This document shows positions 1 through 7,754 of a stretch of DNA of 11,598 nt, in pieces. The stretch's first letter is position 1; every line of letters starts with the position of its first letter. The DNA comes from Lactobacillus sp. (GTDB lineage Bacteria; Bacillota; Bacilli; Lactobacillales; Lactobacillaceae). The notes beneath the pieces are model-generated. The model searched no databases and was not told the origin of the DNA. It worked only from the letters and a program-made list of their open reading frames with translations. Made by a program: the position numbers and the translations under genes. Where the stretch lies: the NCBI GenBank assembly GCA_003482405.1, contig DMZB01000312.1:1-11598 (forward strand), in the 5' to 3' direction.

Positions 1-374
1 ACGTTCGGTTGCAAAACGAGCCGTTCCTGTCCAGAAAGATGCTGCCAGCCACGTTCCAGAATGTCACTGATCAACGTACCACCCATTCCGGCGATCACGA
101 TCGTATCAATGCGATCTTCTGGCCGCAGGACCGTTATGCCGTCACCTAGACGTGCATCAATCTTGTCAGTCAACCTCTGTGCAGCAATTTCTGAAACTGC
201 ATTTTCAAACGGACCGTCCACGACCTCGCCAGCAACCGCAAACGCAATTTGATTGCGTTTAGCTAAATAAACTGGTAAATAGGCGTGGTCTGAACCGATG
301 TCCGCTATCCGAGCACTTTTTGGCACATAACTGGCAACGGCCGCCAAACGTTTTGATAAATGATCCGCATCCAT
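1..374 (-). CDS. trmK: tRNA (adenine-22-N1)-methyltransferase TrmK, 3' end cut by window edge
   Basis: An SAM-dependent cytoplasmic methyltransferase of the TrmK (YqfN) family, which forms m1A at position 22 of some tRNAs. The first 124 codons are visible, roughly half of the usual 230 or so residues; the C-terminal coiled-coil part lies beyond the left edge. Visible motifs are the Rossmann glycine loop IADIGSDHAYLP (23-34), the acidic second-strand region AGEVVDGPFENA (48-59), RLGDG (75-79), VIAGMGG (93-99) and LQPN (121-124), which fits the catalytic NPPY-like position as written in this family. The start is ATG at 374, behind a good SD GAGGAG seven bases upstream. The gene follows rpoD, as in Bacillus subtilis, but a terminator and its own promoter separate the two. 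I am confident of the family; the site specificity is known from the family, not seen here. Confidence 0.93.
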   Translation of the reverse strand, partial: MDADHLSKRLAAVASYVPKSARIADIGSDHAYLPVYLAKRNQIAFAVAGEVVDGPFENAVSEIAAQRLTDKIDARLGDGITVLRPEDRIDTIVIAGMGGTLISDILERGWQHLSGQERLVLQPN

Positions 375-390
375 ACTTTTCTCCTCAATA

Positions 391-466
391 ACTGGTGGGC
401 AACTCGGTAATCTTACTCACGATTACCGACTCCCTGATAGACTGTTTTGCTGTCCTTACCACCAGT
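391..466 (-). other. Nested inverted repeats in the trmK promoter and leader
   Basis: Two inverted repeats are nested. The inner pair is a perfect 9-bp stem, TCGGTAATC (404-412) with GATTACCGA (421-429), around an 8-base loop; it would form a stable hairpin in the trmK leader. The outer pair is a perfect 8-bp match, ACTGGTGG (391-398) with CCACCAGT (459-466). The inner arm near the gene ends well before the SD (381-386), while the outer 3' arm ends only a few bases from it. The upstream outer arm overlaps the predicted -10 element (464-469), so a transcript starting about 7 bases after the -10 would lack most of it. The outer pair may therefore act only in read-through RNA from rpoD, or at the DNA level. 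Function unknown. Confidence 0.5.
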
Positions 467-472
467 ATACCA
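464..472 (-). promoter_or_regulatory. Extended -10 promoter for trmK
   Basis: On the minus strand TGGTATACT reads as an extended -10 (TGn followed by TATACT, five of six matches to TATAAT). No convincing -35 hexamer sits 16-18 bp upstream, which suits an extended -10 promoter. Transcription would start near 457, giving a leader of about 83 nt that contains the 404-429 hairpin. It lies downstream of the rpoD terminator, so trmK probably has its own expression. Confidence 0.6.
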
Positions 473-546
473 ATGAGTTTGCCCAAGCGCAGACTTTTAA
501 CAAAAATCACTTAGTTGGTTAGATCAAGAGCCAACTTTTTTGGATT

Positions 547-585
547 AAATAAAAAAAGCATCATGGCAACTTTGCCACAATGCTT
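547..585 (-). terminator. Intrinsic terminator after rpoD
   Basis: The minus-strand RNA folds AAGCAT-U-GUGGCA, a short AAGU loop, then UGCCAU-G-AUGCUU (585 down to 556). This is a 13-bp stem in which the U.G and G.U pairs exist only in the minus-strand RNA. A run of seven T then ATTT follows (557 down to 547). It lies about 80 nt after the rpoD stop and ends the dnaG-rpoD transcript. Confidence 0.9.
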
Positions 586-665
586 AAAAACCTATTACTG
601 AATGACAACATTCACAACGTCTGATGGTCACAAATATAAATCAGTTAGTCATCCCCACAAATGTC

Positions 666-1799
666 CTATTCCAAGAAATCTTTTAATTGCTTGGAACGGC
701 TTGGGTGACGCAATTTACGTAAAGCCTTTGCTTCGATTTGACGAATCCGTTCACGCGTAACACCGAAGACCTTACCAACTTCTTCTAGTGTCCGTGTTCG
801 ACCATCATCCAAACCGAAACGAAGACGTAACACGTTTTCTTCACGGTCAGTCAATGTGTCCAAAACACTTTCCAACTGTTCTTTCAACAGCTCGTAAGCT
901 GCGTGATCAGCTGGCGAAGTGGCATCTTGGTCTTCAATGAAGTCACCTAAGTGAGAGTCATCTTCTTCACCAATTGGTGTTTCCAGCGAAACAGGTTCTT
1001 GTGCAATCTTCAAGATTTCACGAACCTTTTCCGTCGGCATGTCCATTTCTGCACCAATTTCCTCCGGGATGGGTTCACGACCCAAATCCTGCAGTACTTG
1101 ACGTTGAATACGGATTAATTTGTTAATCGTTTCGACCATGTGTACAGGAATCCGAATTGTCCGTGCTTGGTCAGCAATGGCACGCGTAATCGCTTGGCGA
1201 ATCCACCAGGTCGCGTACGTTGAAAACTTGAATCCTTTACGGTAGTCAAACTTTTCAACCGCCTTCATCAGACCCATGTTACCTTCTTGAATTAAATCAA
1301 GAAATTGCATGCCGCGCCCAACATAACGCTTAGCGATAGAAACAACCAACCGTAAGTTAGCTTCAGCCAATTCCTGCTTAGCTGATTCGTCACCTTGCTC
1401 AATACGCAACGCCAAAGCAACTTCTTCATCGGCAGACAGCAACGAAACACGGCCAATTTCCTTCAAGTACATCCGGACGGGGTCGTTGATCTTAACACCA
1501 GATGGTGCCGCGTCACTGGCTTTAAGTTCCTTCTTGCTAACACTACTCTTCTTATTTTCCAGAGCGTGTTCTGAAGGGTCACCATTTTCGTCAACGATAC
1601 TGATACCAGCATCTTCAACCTTTTGCATTAAATCATCGATTTTGTCGGCGTCCAACCCAAATGGCTTCACTAATTCCGTTTGTAATTCATCGTAACGAAC
1701 TTCCTTGGCTTTTTTACGATCCTTAATTAAGGCATTAACAGCCGTCTTGAACTTCTTTTCATCAAATTCTTTTGTAGATGTTGATTTCTTTTCAGACAT
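666..1799 (-). CDS. rpoD: Primary RNA polymerase sigma factor (sigma-70/SigA)
   Basis: The housekeeping sigma factor (RpoD, called SigA in Bacillus) directs core RNA polymerase to -10/-35 promoters. At 377 residues it is close to Gram-positive SigA (about 370) and lacks the large insert found in proteobacterial RpoD. Domain order: a compact charged region 1.1-like segment (about 10-80), region 1.2 [16 protein letters not shown] (106-121), region 2 with [13 protein letters not shown] (151-163) and the -10-recognising [20 protein letters not shown] (192-211), region 3 from about 215, and region 4.2 helix-turn-helix [21 protein letters not shown] (about 338-358). SD AAGGGGG stands seven bases before ATG. 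It lies 64 bp after dnaG, with a small AGACT/AGTCT hairpin (1831-1844) between them that has no T tract, so the two are probably co-transcribed. Confidence 0.98.
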   Translation of the reverse strand: MSEKKSTSTKEFDEKKFKTAVNALIKDRKKAKEVRYDELQTELVKPFGLDADKIDDLMQKVEDAGISIVDENGDPSEHALENKKSSVSKKELKASDAAPSGVKINDPVRMYLKEIGRVSLLSADEEVALALRIEQGDESAKQELAEANLRLVVSIAKRYVGRGMQFLDLIQEGNMGLMKAVEKFDYRKGFKFSTYATWWIRQAITRAIADQARTIRIPVHMVETINKLIRIQRQVLQDLGREPIPEEIGAEMDMPTEKVREILKIAQEPVSLETPIGEEDDSHLGDFIEDQDATSPADHAAYELLKEQLESVLDTLTDREENVLRLRFGLDDGRTRTLEEVGKVFGVTRERIRQIEAKALRKLRHPSRSKQLKDFLE

Positions 1800-1863
1800 G
1801 CAAGGTCCCCCTTAATATTCGCAATCCGACAGACTAATAAGTCTACACCCATTAATAAAATTA

Positions 1864-3702
1864 TCAAGCATTCTTCATCGCCTGCTTTTGTTTATATAAA
1901 TTAACTAATTCCAAAGTTAGCTGATTTTGCAAATCATGGTTGTTTAACCGTTTTGCTTCAATCATTGCCAAATTTTTTTGACGAATCAACTCTTCGATTG
2001 GCGCTTGGTTCATGATTAGATGCATACAATCGTTAACATCGTCCATATCATCGCGCGTCACACTGGGCTGTTCAGTAATCTCAATCAGCGTACGTTGCAG
2101 TTCGTCATCGTTGACGTAATCTAAGAAAGCGGCGATCTGCAACTCTGCATGAGTTTGTTTAAACCCTTGTGCCATCAAAAACAATGTTTGATACTGATCG
2201 TGCACAAAGTTAAAATCTTGATTGGCCGTCACGTGCAACCACACGCTTTGATCGGTTAGCATCCTGTGAAGCAGCAAACGCTCAGCGCGCTCGATGCGAT
2301 CCAAATGATCTGGCTCACGCACCAACTGTTTAACAGGTGTGGGCGTGTCAACTGGCGTCTGCTGCTCGCCCGGCACCACCGTTGCAGCCCGTGTTTGGCG
2401 AACTTCAGCCAATTGCTGTTTCAAACTCCCCTTTTCAACCCCAAACCGATCTGCCAGCTGATTCAAATACAGATCCTGTTCAACTGGCGATTGAACGCCG
2501 GCAACAATCTTGAGAACCTCCGTTAAATAGGTTAACTGATCACTTGGGTTATCTAAATTTCGGCCGCGGGCCAAATAACGCAGTGCAAAACCAACTGGTG
2601 TTTCTTTAGCCCCTTCGTACACGGCCCGAAAGTGTTCGGCGTCATATTTTCGCAAGTATTCATCAGGATCAAGACCTTCCGGCATCTGAACAACACCTAA
2701 ATTCATGTTGCTCTGATCACTGATCAACGACAGTGCTCGATGCGTTGCATTTTGTCCGGCATCATCACCGTCATATGAAACATACAGGGTACTCGTGATG
2801 CGTTGCAAAATCCCAATCTGATCACTCGTTAAACTGGTGCCCATTGATGCAATACCATTTTTAACGCCAGCCGAATACGCGGCAATCACATCCATAAAGC
2901 CTTCAAACAAAATAACTGAATCGGCTTTGCGAATTTCCTTACGCGCCAGATCGAAATTAAACAGCGTGTCACTTTTATGAAAAATCTTAGTTTCGGGACT
3001 GTTTAAATATTTAGGCGCATCAGGATCCTTATGCAGTAGCCGACCAGAAAATGCAATGACTTTGCCACTCGCGTTGCGGATGGTAAACATAACACGGTTA
3101 CTAAACCGATCCCGTAACTGTCCGTCCTGATTTTCAATAAACAAACCAGAACTTCGCAACAACTGATAATCGACGTGACGCTCTTCGAAAAATGGTTTTA
3201 ACAGCCCTTCACCAGGTGCAAACCCAATGTCAAACGTCGCGATCGTTTCATCATCTAAACCGCGTTTGTGTAAATAATCAAGTGCTGCTTCGCCCACCTG
3301 CGTGTTCATGAGAACATGGTGATAGAGTTTCGCCGCATCTTCATACAAACCAATCAACTGACCAAATTCAGAGTTGACCGGGCTGCTGTCAGTTTGCTTA
3401 TATTCGTCAGCAATAGTGATGTTGGCATCATCTGCAACCTGGATAACTGCCTCTGGAAAGCTGATGTTGTTAAGTTCCATTAAGAACTTAAACACGTTAC
3501 CACCACGTCCACAGCTAAAACAATGAAAGATTTGCTTTTCTTCGTTAACTGAAAACGACGGGGTTTTTTCTTCATGAAACGGGCACAGTCCAAACAAATT
3601 TTTACCAGATTTTTTCAACTGAACATATTGACCCACAACATCGGCAATATTTACTGAACCGCGGACGCTCTCAATAACGTCCTCTGGAATTCTAGTGGCC
3701 AC
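1864..3702 (-). CDS. dnaG: DNA primase DnaG
   Basis: Synthesises RNA primers at the replication fork with the DnaB-type helicase. The start is taken as GTG at 3702, behind the strong SD GGAGGTGAT; six further codons upstream are open but would include the SD itself. This start gives 612 residues and places the zinc-ribbon ligands C40, H43, C61 and C64 at the same numbers as in E. coli DnaG. The catalytic TOPRIM domain shows E267 (in FEGFMD) and the metal-binding pair D311 and D313 in YDGDDAG; the RNA polymerase-like core begins near residue 115. The C-terminal 150 or so residues, helical and Gln-rich, fit the helicase-binding domain. It has its own promoter (3831-3859) and is followed by rpoD, forming a macromolecular-synthesis operon. 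Confidence 0.97.
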   Translation of the reverse strand: MATRIPEDVIESVRGSVNIADVVGQYVQLKKSGKNLFGLCPFHEEKTPSFSVNEEKQIFHCFSCGRGGNVFKFLMELNNISFPEAVIQVADDANITIADEYKQTDSSPVNSEFGQLIGLYEDAAKLYHHVLMNTQVGEAALDYLHKRGLDDETIATFDIGFAPGEGLLKPFFEERHVDYQLLRSSGLFIENQDGQLRDRFSNRVMFTIRNASGKVIAFSGRLLHKDPDAPKYLNSPETKIFHKSDTLFNFDLARKEIRKADSVILFEGFMDVIAAYSAGVKNGIASMGTSLTSDQIGILQRITSTLYVSYDGDDAGQNATHRALSLISDQSNMNLGVVQMPEGLDPDEYLRKYDAEHFRAVYEGAKETPVGFALRYLARGRNLDNPSDQLTYLTEVLKIVAGVQSPVEQDLYLNQLADRFGVEKGSLKQQLAEVRQTRAATVVPGEQQTPVDTPTPVKQLVREPDHLDRIERAERLLLHRMLTDQSVWLHVTANQDFNFVHDQYQTLFLMAQGFKQTHAELQIAAFLDYVNDDELQRTLIEITEQPSVTRDDMDDVNDCMHLIMNQAPIEELIRQKNLAMIEAKRLNNHDLQNQLTLELVNLYKQKQAMKNA

Positions 3703-3824
3703 AACATCACCTCCAGTCACAATAACCTGTTAGATTGAGCGTAAAAAGACGCACCTTCCGACATCGTGAACGTTAAGTTTCGCGAGACAAAAAATGCGAC
3801 TAAAAATAAGCCCAATTACACACA
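3703..3824 (-). other. Long untranslated leader of dnaG
   Basis: About 122 nt lie between the predicted start of transcription and the dnaG GTG. It is U-rich in its first half and holds a 20-bp imperfect palindrome (3765-3784, outer CG-GAA and TTC-CG, inner TTAA, two central mismatched pairs) and a small GCGT/ACGC hairpin. No known riboswitch, T-box or leader-peptide pattern is recognised. The palindrome does not match the Gram-positive LexA box spacing. Confidence 0.4.
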
Positions 3825-3830
3825 ATGAGT

Positions 3831-3859
3831 ATTATACACGGTTTGCCGACAATGTACAA
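3831..3859 (-). promoter_or_regulatory. Promoter of dnaG-rpoD
   Basis: Minus strand: -35 TTGTAC (3859-3854), a 17-bp spacer, then a perfect -10 TATAAT (3836-3831). The -35 keeps only the TTG triplet of the consensus, while the -10 and spacing are ideal. It lies in the gap after the DUF488 gene, whose 3' end has no visible terminator, so read-through may add to dnaG expression. Confidence 0.7.
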
Positions 3860-3896
3860 TAATTGAATTCGTGTATTTTAGTGACGAGTTATTAAA

Positions 3897-4262
3897 TTAT
3901 TTTGTCAAGTGATCGGTAATGAAATCACGTAAGACAACTGCATTGTTGTGCATTTCATCCTTGGCCCCAAACAGGAGTGTCACGTTACCCTGCTGCAAGC
4001 CTGACGCCACTTCCGCTAGAAACTCAGCAGTATGTGGGTTTTGATTCAACTCGCTGAGGTAGGCCGCTTTAAACGCTGGAAATTTTTCCGGATCATGGCC
4101 AAACTGCTTACGTAAATCTGAAGATGGCGCAATTGCCTTATCCCACCGTGTGAGTGCTGCACGCTCTTTACTAATGCCACGGGCCCACAGACGGTCCACA
4201 AACAAACGTTGCCCATCTGTCTGATCGACATCTGCATAAATCCGTTTTACTTGTAATGGCAT
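3897..4262 (-). CDS. DUF488 family protein (YeaO-like)
   Basis: A 121-residue protein of the DUF488/YeaO family, a widespread small cytosolic family without a settled biochemical role. Family signatures are VKRIYADVD near the N-terminus, DRLWARG (23-29, usually DRLWPRG) and the C-terminal LLFGAKDEMHNNAVVLRDFI region (97-115) with the HNN motif. There is no signal peptide or membrane segment. SD AGGTGAT stands five or six bases before ATG at 4262. It is a single-gene unit: the glyQS terminator and an extended -10 promoter lie upstream, and the dnaG promoter lies downstream. It sits where B. subtilis carries ccpN and yqfL, which are unrelated in sequence, so a shared function should not be inferred from position. 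Confidence 0.9.
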   Translation of the reverse strand: MPLQVKRIYADVDQTDGQRLFVDRLWARGISKERAALTRWDKAIAPSSDLRKQFGHDPEKFPAFKAAYLSELNQNPHTAEFLAEVASGLQQGNVTLLFGAKDEMHNNAVVLRDFITDHLTK

Positions 4263-4288
4263 CTTTTATCACCTAACTTCCGCATTTA

Positions 4289-4297
4289 ATTATACCA
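4289..4297 (-). promoter_or_regulatory. Extended -10 promoter of the DUF488 gene
   Basis: The minus strand reads TGGTATAAT, a perfect extended -10 (TGn plus TATAAT). The best -35-like hexamer, TTGAGA, lies 21 bp upstream, too far for a normal spacer, so the extended -10 probably does the work. Transcription would start near 4282, only about 20 nt before the start codon, leaving a short leader with just the SD. Confidence 0.7.
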
Positions 4298-4369
4298 GCC
4301 TATCACCGATTTAGTTCTCAATACGCATAGTGACTAACCCCATTATGGATTGACACATACAACGCCAAT

Positions 4370-4425
4370 GATAAATAAAAACTAACTACCGATTACATTG
4401 CGGAAATGTCAAAGGTCGTTAGTTT
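4370..4425 (-). terminator. Intrinsic terminator of glyQS
   Basis: Minus-strand RNA from 4425: outer stem AAACTAAC with GTTAGTTT (8 bp), one G-A mismatch, ACC/GGT, an internal loop, and inner ACATT/AATGT closed by a 5-base loop. A T-rich tract (TTTTTATTTAT) follows, overlapping the outer arm. It begins 9 nt after the glyS stop codon. Confidence 0.92.
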
Positions 4426-4433
4426 CTAATTCG

Positions 4434-6524
4434 TTATTTTACAATCAACTGTTTTAGATCACCAAGCTGAATCGTTAGTTTAGTCAGCTGAGCCAATTGG
4501 TTCAGGCGGTTGCGACGAATTGCTTCATCATCATCCATGACCATATTGGCATCAAAGTAATCGGCAATCACTGGCTGTAGGTCAGCCAACGCTTTGTAAT
4601 TTTGCTCTGGTGTCCGGCCATCAAAATGAGCCTTGACGTCATTAACAGCATCGTAAAGTTTTTGTTCAGCTTCATTTTCGAACAATTTAGGGTCAACAGG
4701 AACGGCTGGAGCGTTTAATAAATCATCCTTCGTCAACCGTGCCACCCGTGTCAGTGCTTCGATGGCGTCCTTAAAGTTGCCATCATCTGCATGGGCAACT
4801 AACGCTGCGGCATCATCCAACATATTGACAACGTCTGACGTGTCCGCGTTCGTTACAGCATCCACAATATCATGGCGAACATGCTGTCCGGCAAACCACT
4901 GACGCACTCGGTCATTCATAAATTCTTGAATCCTTTGACGGCTGGCAGACAAATTTGCAGTTAATTCGGGATTGAACTGAACGTGTTTATTGGACAAGGC
5001 AATTTCAAAGTCCTGTCCCATCTTAAGTAACGGTAAGTGCCACTTTCGATCGCGCAGAATCCGGACAATGCCAAACGCCTGACGCCGTAACGCATACGGA
5101 TCATTGGAACCATTTGGAATCATGTCGGCTGCAAAGAATGCCGTGATGCTATCATATTTATCCGCAATGGCAAGCGCAGCACCCACGTTAGATTGCGGCA
5201 AACTACCTTCTGCAGAAATCGGCATGTAGTGTTCACGAATGGCCTGAGCGACGGCAGGTTTTTCACCAAACAATAAGGCGTACTTTTCGCCCATGACACC
5301 TTGTAGTTCAGCAAATTCGCCGACCATCCCCGTCACGAGGTCAAATTTATAGATTTCGCTAGCCCGTTGCAAATCAGCCAGCTCAGTCTCACTCAACCCG
5401 ACGCGTTGACCAATCAGATTGGCGATGATTCCGGTACGCTTCATGTGCTCGGTCATTGAACCAATTTTGTCGTGGAAACTGACAGACTTTAGTTTGTTCA
5501 CGTAGAAGTCAATGTCATGTTTTTGATCTTCCTGATAGAAGAACATGGCATCTTCCAAACGGGCCGTCAAAACTTTTTCATTACCTGCGACCACATTGGC
5601 CAAGTACTGATCGTTTCCGTTTCGAACTGAAACAAAGTTGGGCAGCAACTTGCCAGCCGCGTCCTTAACGTAGAAGAAACGCTGATGATCCTTCATCGAG
5701 GTGATCAAAACTTCATCTGGAATCGTGAGGTACTTTTCGTCAAAGTGACCGGCGAAGGCTGTCGGCCATTCAACCAGATTATTCACTTCTTCCAACAGGT
5801 CATCGTCAATATCGATCGTCCAGTCATGTTCGCTGGCAATCGCTTGAATCTGTTCGCGAATCTTGGCTTTGCGTTTATCCGCATCCGCAATAACAAACTG
5901 GCTCGTCAAGGCTTCTTCATAGTCAGCTGGGTGTTGAATTTCAACTTCATGGCCCAAGAAACGATGACCCTGACTTGTCTTACCAGTATTGATGTCTAAA
6001 ATACTAAACGGCAACACGTCATCATCCAATAACGCCACCAGCCAACGAATTGGGCGCACATACTGGAATTTATAACTGCCCCACTTCATCATCGTTGGGA
6101 ATGTCATGGCCGTGATAACATCCTTAATTCCGGTTAGCACTTCACTAACGGGTTGGCCGACTTCATGTTTTTGCACATAAACGTATTGCTCGCCCTTTAA
6201 CTCTTTAAACACAATGTCATCCACACTGGCGCCTTGACCACGGGCAAAGCCTTGTGCCGCCTTCGTCCAGTTGCCATCTGCATCCTGCGCAATTTTCTTT
6301 GCTGGCCCCTTAACTTCTTCTTCGATATCTGGTTGTTTGTCGGCCAGGCCAGAAATCAATAGTGCCAATCGGCGTGGCGTTGAAAACGGTTTGATCGTCT
6401 CAAACGTAATCCGTTGGTCGGTCAAATATGCTTTGGTGCGTTCAACTAATTGATCAATGCTGGGGGTAACCACGTGCGCGGGAATTTCCTCCAACCCAAT
6501 TTCAAGTAAGAATTGATGTGCCAT
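4434..6524 (-). CDS. glyS: Glycyl-tRNA synthetase beta subunit
   Basis: Beta subunit of the bacterial alpha2beta2 glycyl-tRNA synthetase, which binds and positions tRNA-Gly while GlyQ activates glycine. At 696 residues it is slightly longer than B. subtilis GlyS (about 680). The hallmark N-terminus [12 protein letters not shown] (5-16) is present, as are an HD-like central region with [17 protein letters not shown] (396-411), AIREHYMP (428-435) and ADKYDS (454-459), the conserved [18 protein letters not shown] (472-489), and a helical C-terminal anticodon-binding (DALR-type) domain from about 590. ATG at 6524 shares one base with the glyQ TAA stop (TAATG), and the SD AAAGGAGG lies inside the last glyQ codons. 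This implies translational coupling and balanced subunit production. Confidence 0.97.
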   Translation of the reverse strand: MAHQFLLEIGLEEIPAHVVTPSIDQLVERTKAYLTDQRITFETIKPFSTPRRLALLISGLADKQPDIEEEVKGPAKKIAQDADGNWTKAAQGFARGQGASVDDIVFKELKGEQYVYVQKHEVGQPVSEVLTGIKDVITAMTFPTMMKWGSYKFQYVRPIRWLVALLDDDVLPFSILDINTGKTSQGHRFLGHEVEIQHPADYEEALTSQFVIADADKRKAKIREQIQAIASEHDWTIDIDDDLLEEVNNLVEWPTAFAGHFDEKYLTIPDEVLITSMKDHQRFFYVKDAAGKLLPNFVSVRNGNDQYLANVVAGNEKVLTARLEDAMFFYQEDQKHDIDFYVNKLKSVSFHDKIGSMTEHMKRTGIIANLIGQRVGLSETELADLQRASEIYKFDLVTGMVGEFAELQGVMGEKYALLFGEKPAVAQAIREHYMPISAEGSLPQSNVGAALAIADKYDSITAFFAADMIPNGSNDPYALRRQAFGIVRILRDRKWHLPLLKMGQDFEIALSNKHVQFNPELTANLSASRQRIQEFMNDRVRQWFAGQHVRHDIVDAVTNADTSDVVNMLDDAAALVAHADDGNFKDAIEALTRVARLTKDDLLNAPAVPVDPKLFENEAEQKLYDAVNDVKAHFDGRTPEQNYKALADLQPVIADYFDANMVMDDDEAIRRNRLNQLAQLTKLTIQLGDLKQLIVK

Positions 6525-7510
6525 TATTTGGCCTCCTTTGCGGCTTTTTTAGCTGCGCGAGCTGCCTTTTTAGCTGCCCGTTTCTGCCAGTCAGCCAAGA
6601 CTGCTTCACGTTTTTTGTCATCTTTTATTAATGGAAAACCACGTTTGGCACGCGCATCAATAAAGGCCGTGGCCACGCTACGAGCCAGGTTACGAATCCG
6701 GCTGAGGTATCCGGCCCGTTCAGTAACAGAAACTGCGCCGCGAGCATCCAGTAAATTAAACGTGTGTGAACATTTCAAAATATAATCATAAGCGGGGTGC
6801 ACCAGGCCTTTACTCAAGTTAGCTTGTGCTTCACGTTCGAAGTCGTCAAACATCCGCAACAACATGTCCTGATTACTTTCCTCAAACGAATACTTACTGT
6901 GTTCATACTCGGGCTCTTTAAAGATGTCGCCATATAGCACGCCATCACTCCACTCCAAGTCAAAAACGGAATTAACATCTTGAATGTAAGAAGACAGCCG
7001 TTCCAAACCATACGTCACTTCAGCAGCAACGGGATTCATTTCTTGTCCACCGACAATCTGGAAGTAAGTGAACTGTGTGATTTCCATCCCGTCCAACCAA
7101 ACTTCCCAACCAACACCGGCACATCCCATTGAAGGGTTTTCCCAGTTATCTTCAACAAAGCGAATGTCGTGTTCCAACGGATCAATCCCTAATTCACGTA
7201 AACTATTGAGATAGAGTTCTTGCATGTTTTCAGGTGCCGGCTTCATCAACACTTGAAATTGATGATGTTGGTACAGCCGGTTGGGGTTTTCACCATAACG
7301 ACCATCTGCCGGACGACGGCTTGGCTCAACATAAGCCGCATTCCAAGGTTCCGGTCCAATCGCGCGTAAGAAAGTGTACGGACTCATGGTACCAGCACCC
7401 TTTTCGGTGTCATAAGCCTGCATCAACATACAGCCCTGAGCAGCCCAATATTGTTGCAACGTTAAAATAATTTGTTGCACGGAAAGTTTTTGATCAATTT
7501 TGTTTTCCAT
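6524..7510 (-). CDS. glyQ: Glycyl-tRNA synthetase alpha subunit
   Basis: Catalytic class II subunit that forms glycyl-adenylate. Visible family signatures are the N-terminal [16 protein letters not shown] (12-27), [15 protein letters not shown] (36-50), the motif-2 region [19 protein letters not shown] (60-78), [20 protein letters not shown] in the active-site core, and motif 3 EVTYGLERL near 170. The protein is 328 residues against about 295-300 usually. The extra 33 or so (296-328) form a Lys/Ala/Arg tail built on a 21-bp tandem repeat, probably helical and strongly basic. SD GGGAG lies six bases before ATG. Expression is governed by the T-box riboswitch directly upstream. glyS follows with a one-base overlap. 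Confidence 0.97.
   Translation of the reverse strand: MENKIDQKLSVQQIILTLQQYWAAQGCMLMQAYDTEKGAGTMSPYTFLRAIGPEPWNAAYVEPSRRPADGRYGENPNRLYQHHQFQVLMKPAPENMQELYLNSLRELGIDPLEHDIRFVEDNWENPSMGCAGVGWEVWLDGMEITQFTYFQIVGGQEMNPVAAEVTYGLERLSSYIQDVNSVFDLEWSDGVLYGDIFKEPEYEHSKYSFEESNQDMLLRMFDDFEREAQANLSKGLVHPAYDYILKCSHTFNLLDARGAVSVTERAGYLSRIRNLARSVATAFIDARAKRGFPLIKDDKKREAVLADWQKRAAKKAARAAKKAAKEAK
6536..6577 (-). repeat. 21-bp imperfect tandem repeat encoding the GlyQ Ala/Lys tail
   Basis: Two adjacent 21-bp units (6557-6577 and 6536-6556) both begin GCAGCTAAAAA on the minus strand and encode AAKKAAR and AAKKAAK. They lie in frame at the very end of glyQ. The bases just after the second unit supply the glyS SD site. 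Confidence 0.8.
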
Positions 7511-7524
7511 GACGATCTCCCTTC

Positions 7525-7571
7525 AAAATAAAAAAGTCCCTACATCAGCACAAATGTGTCGATGTAGGGAC
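7525..7571 (-). terminator. T-box attenuator terminator
   Basis: The minus-strand arms GTCCCTACATC (7571-7561) and GATGTAGGGAC (7546-7536) form a perfect 11-bp stem, with inner CACA/TGTG pairing in the loop region and a TTTTTT-A-TTTT tail. The 5' arm (CCCTAC) can instead pair with GTAGGG beside the T-box sequence, giving the competing antiterminator. Confidence 0.95.
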
Positions 7572-7750
7572 GTGAATGTTTTACGCGGTTCCACCCTACT
7601 TCCTGATTGCTCAGGCAGCTTAGTTGATGTTAACTCCCGAAATGCCAATCAGCCAAAATTACAACTGAGCTTTCACTGTCCTCAGTTCGCTATGTGTCAT
7701 CATGGTGACCCTTTTCGATCATGGTTAACGAATATTTATTTGCTTAACCT
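7525..7750 (-). promoter_or_regulatory. Glycine T-box riboswitch controlling glyQS
   Basis: A tRNA-sensing leader RNA. The invariant T-box AGGGTGGAACCGCG is at 7597-7584. Upstream are stem III (CCTGA/TCAGG, 7615-7602) and a stem I whose apex has CTGAG/CTCAG flanking GACAGTGAAAG (7685-7665), closely matching the apical loop of the B. subtilis glyQS T-box as I recall it. The likely specifier is GGC (7646-7644), a glycine codon, in the context GGCATTTC, also like B. subtilis (GGCATTC); a second GGC a few bases 5' is less well placed. The UGGA in the antiterminator bulge can pair with a UCCA tRNA 3' end. Uncharged tRNA-Gly would stabilise the antiterminator and allow glyQS transcription. The stem I base pairing was not fully resolved. 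Confidence 0.95.
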
Positions 7751-7754
7751 CATC

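Noticed and set aside
61..252. Open frame of 63 codons on the plus strand
   Set aside because: Lies antisense to trmK, has no SD, and encodes a Ser/Ala-rich sequence with no family character.
1831..1844. AGACT/AGTCT hairpin between dnaG and rpoD as a terminator
   Set aside because: Only five pairs and no T tract; the two genes are more likely co-transcribed.
3703..3720. Extra six codons at the start of dnaG (GTG at 3720)
   Set aside because: They would contain the GGAGGTGAT SD; the GTG at 3702 also puts the zinc ligands at the canonical positions.
3765..3784. Possible LexA (DinR) operator in the dnaG leader
   Set aside because: The GAAC and GTTT halves are five bases apart instead of four and the second half deviates from the box; kept only as an unexplained palindrome.
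5685..5999. Open frame of 104 codons on the plus strand
   Set aside because: Wholly antisense to the conserved glyS sequence, without SD or recognisable motif.
6545..6550. Possible slippage at the run of six A in the glyQ tail
   Set aside because: The run is short, the frame arrangement does not form a standard slippery heptamer, and the normal stop overlaps the glyS start properly.
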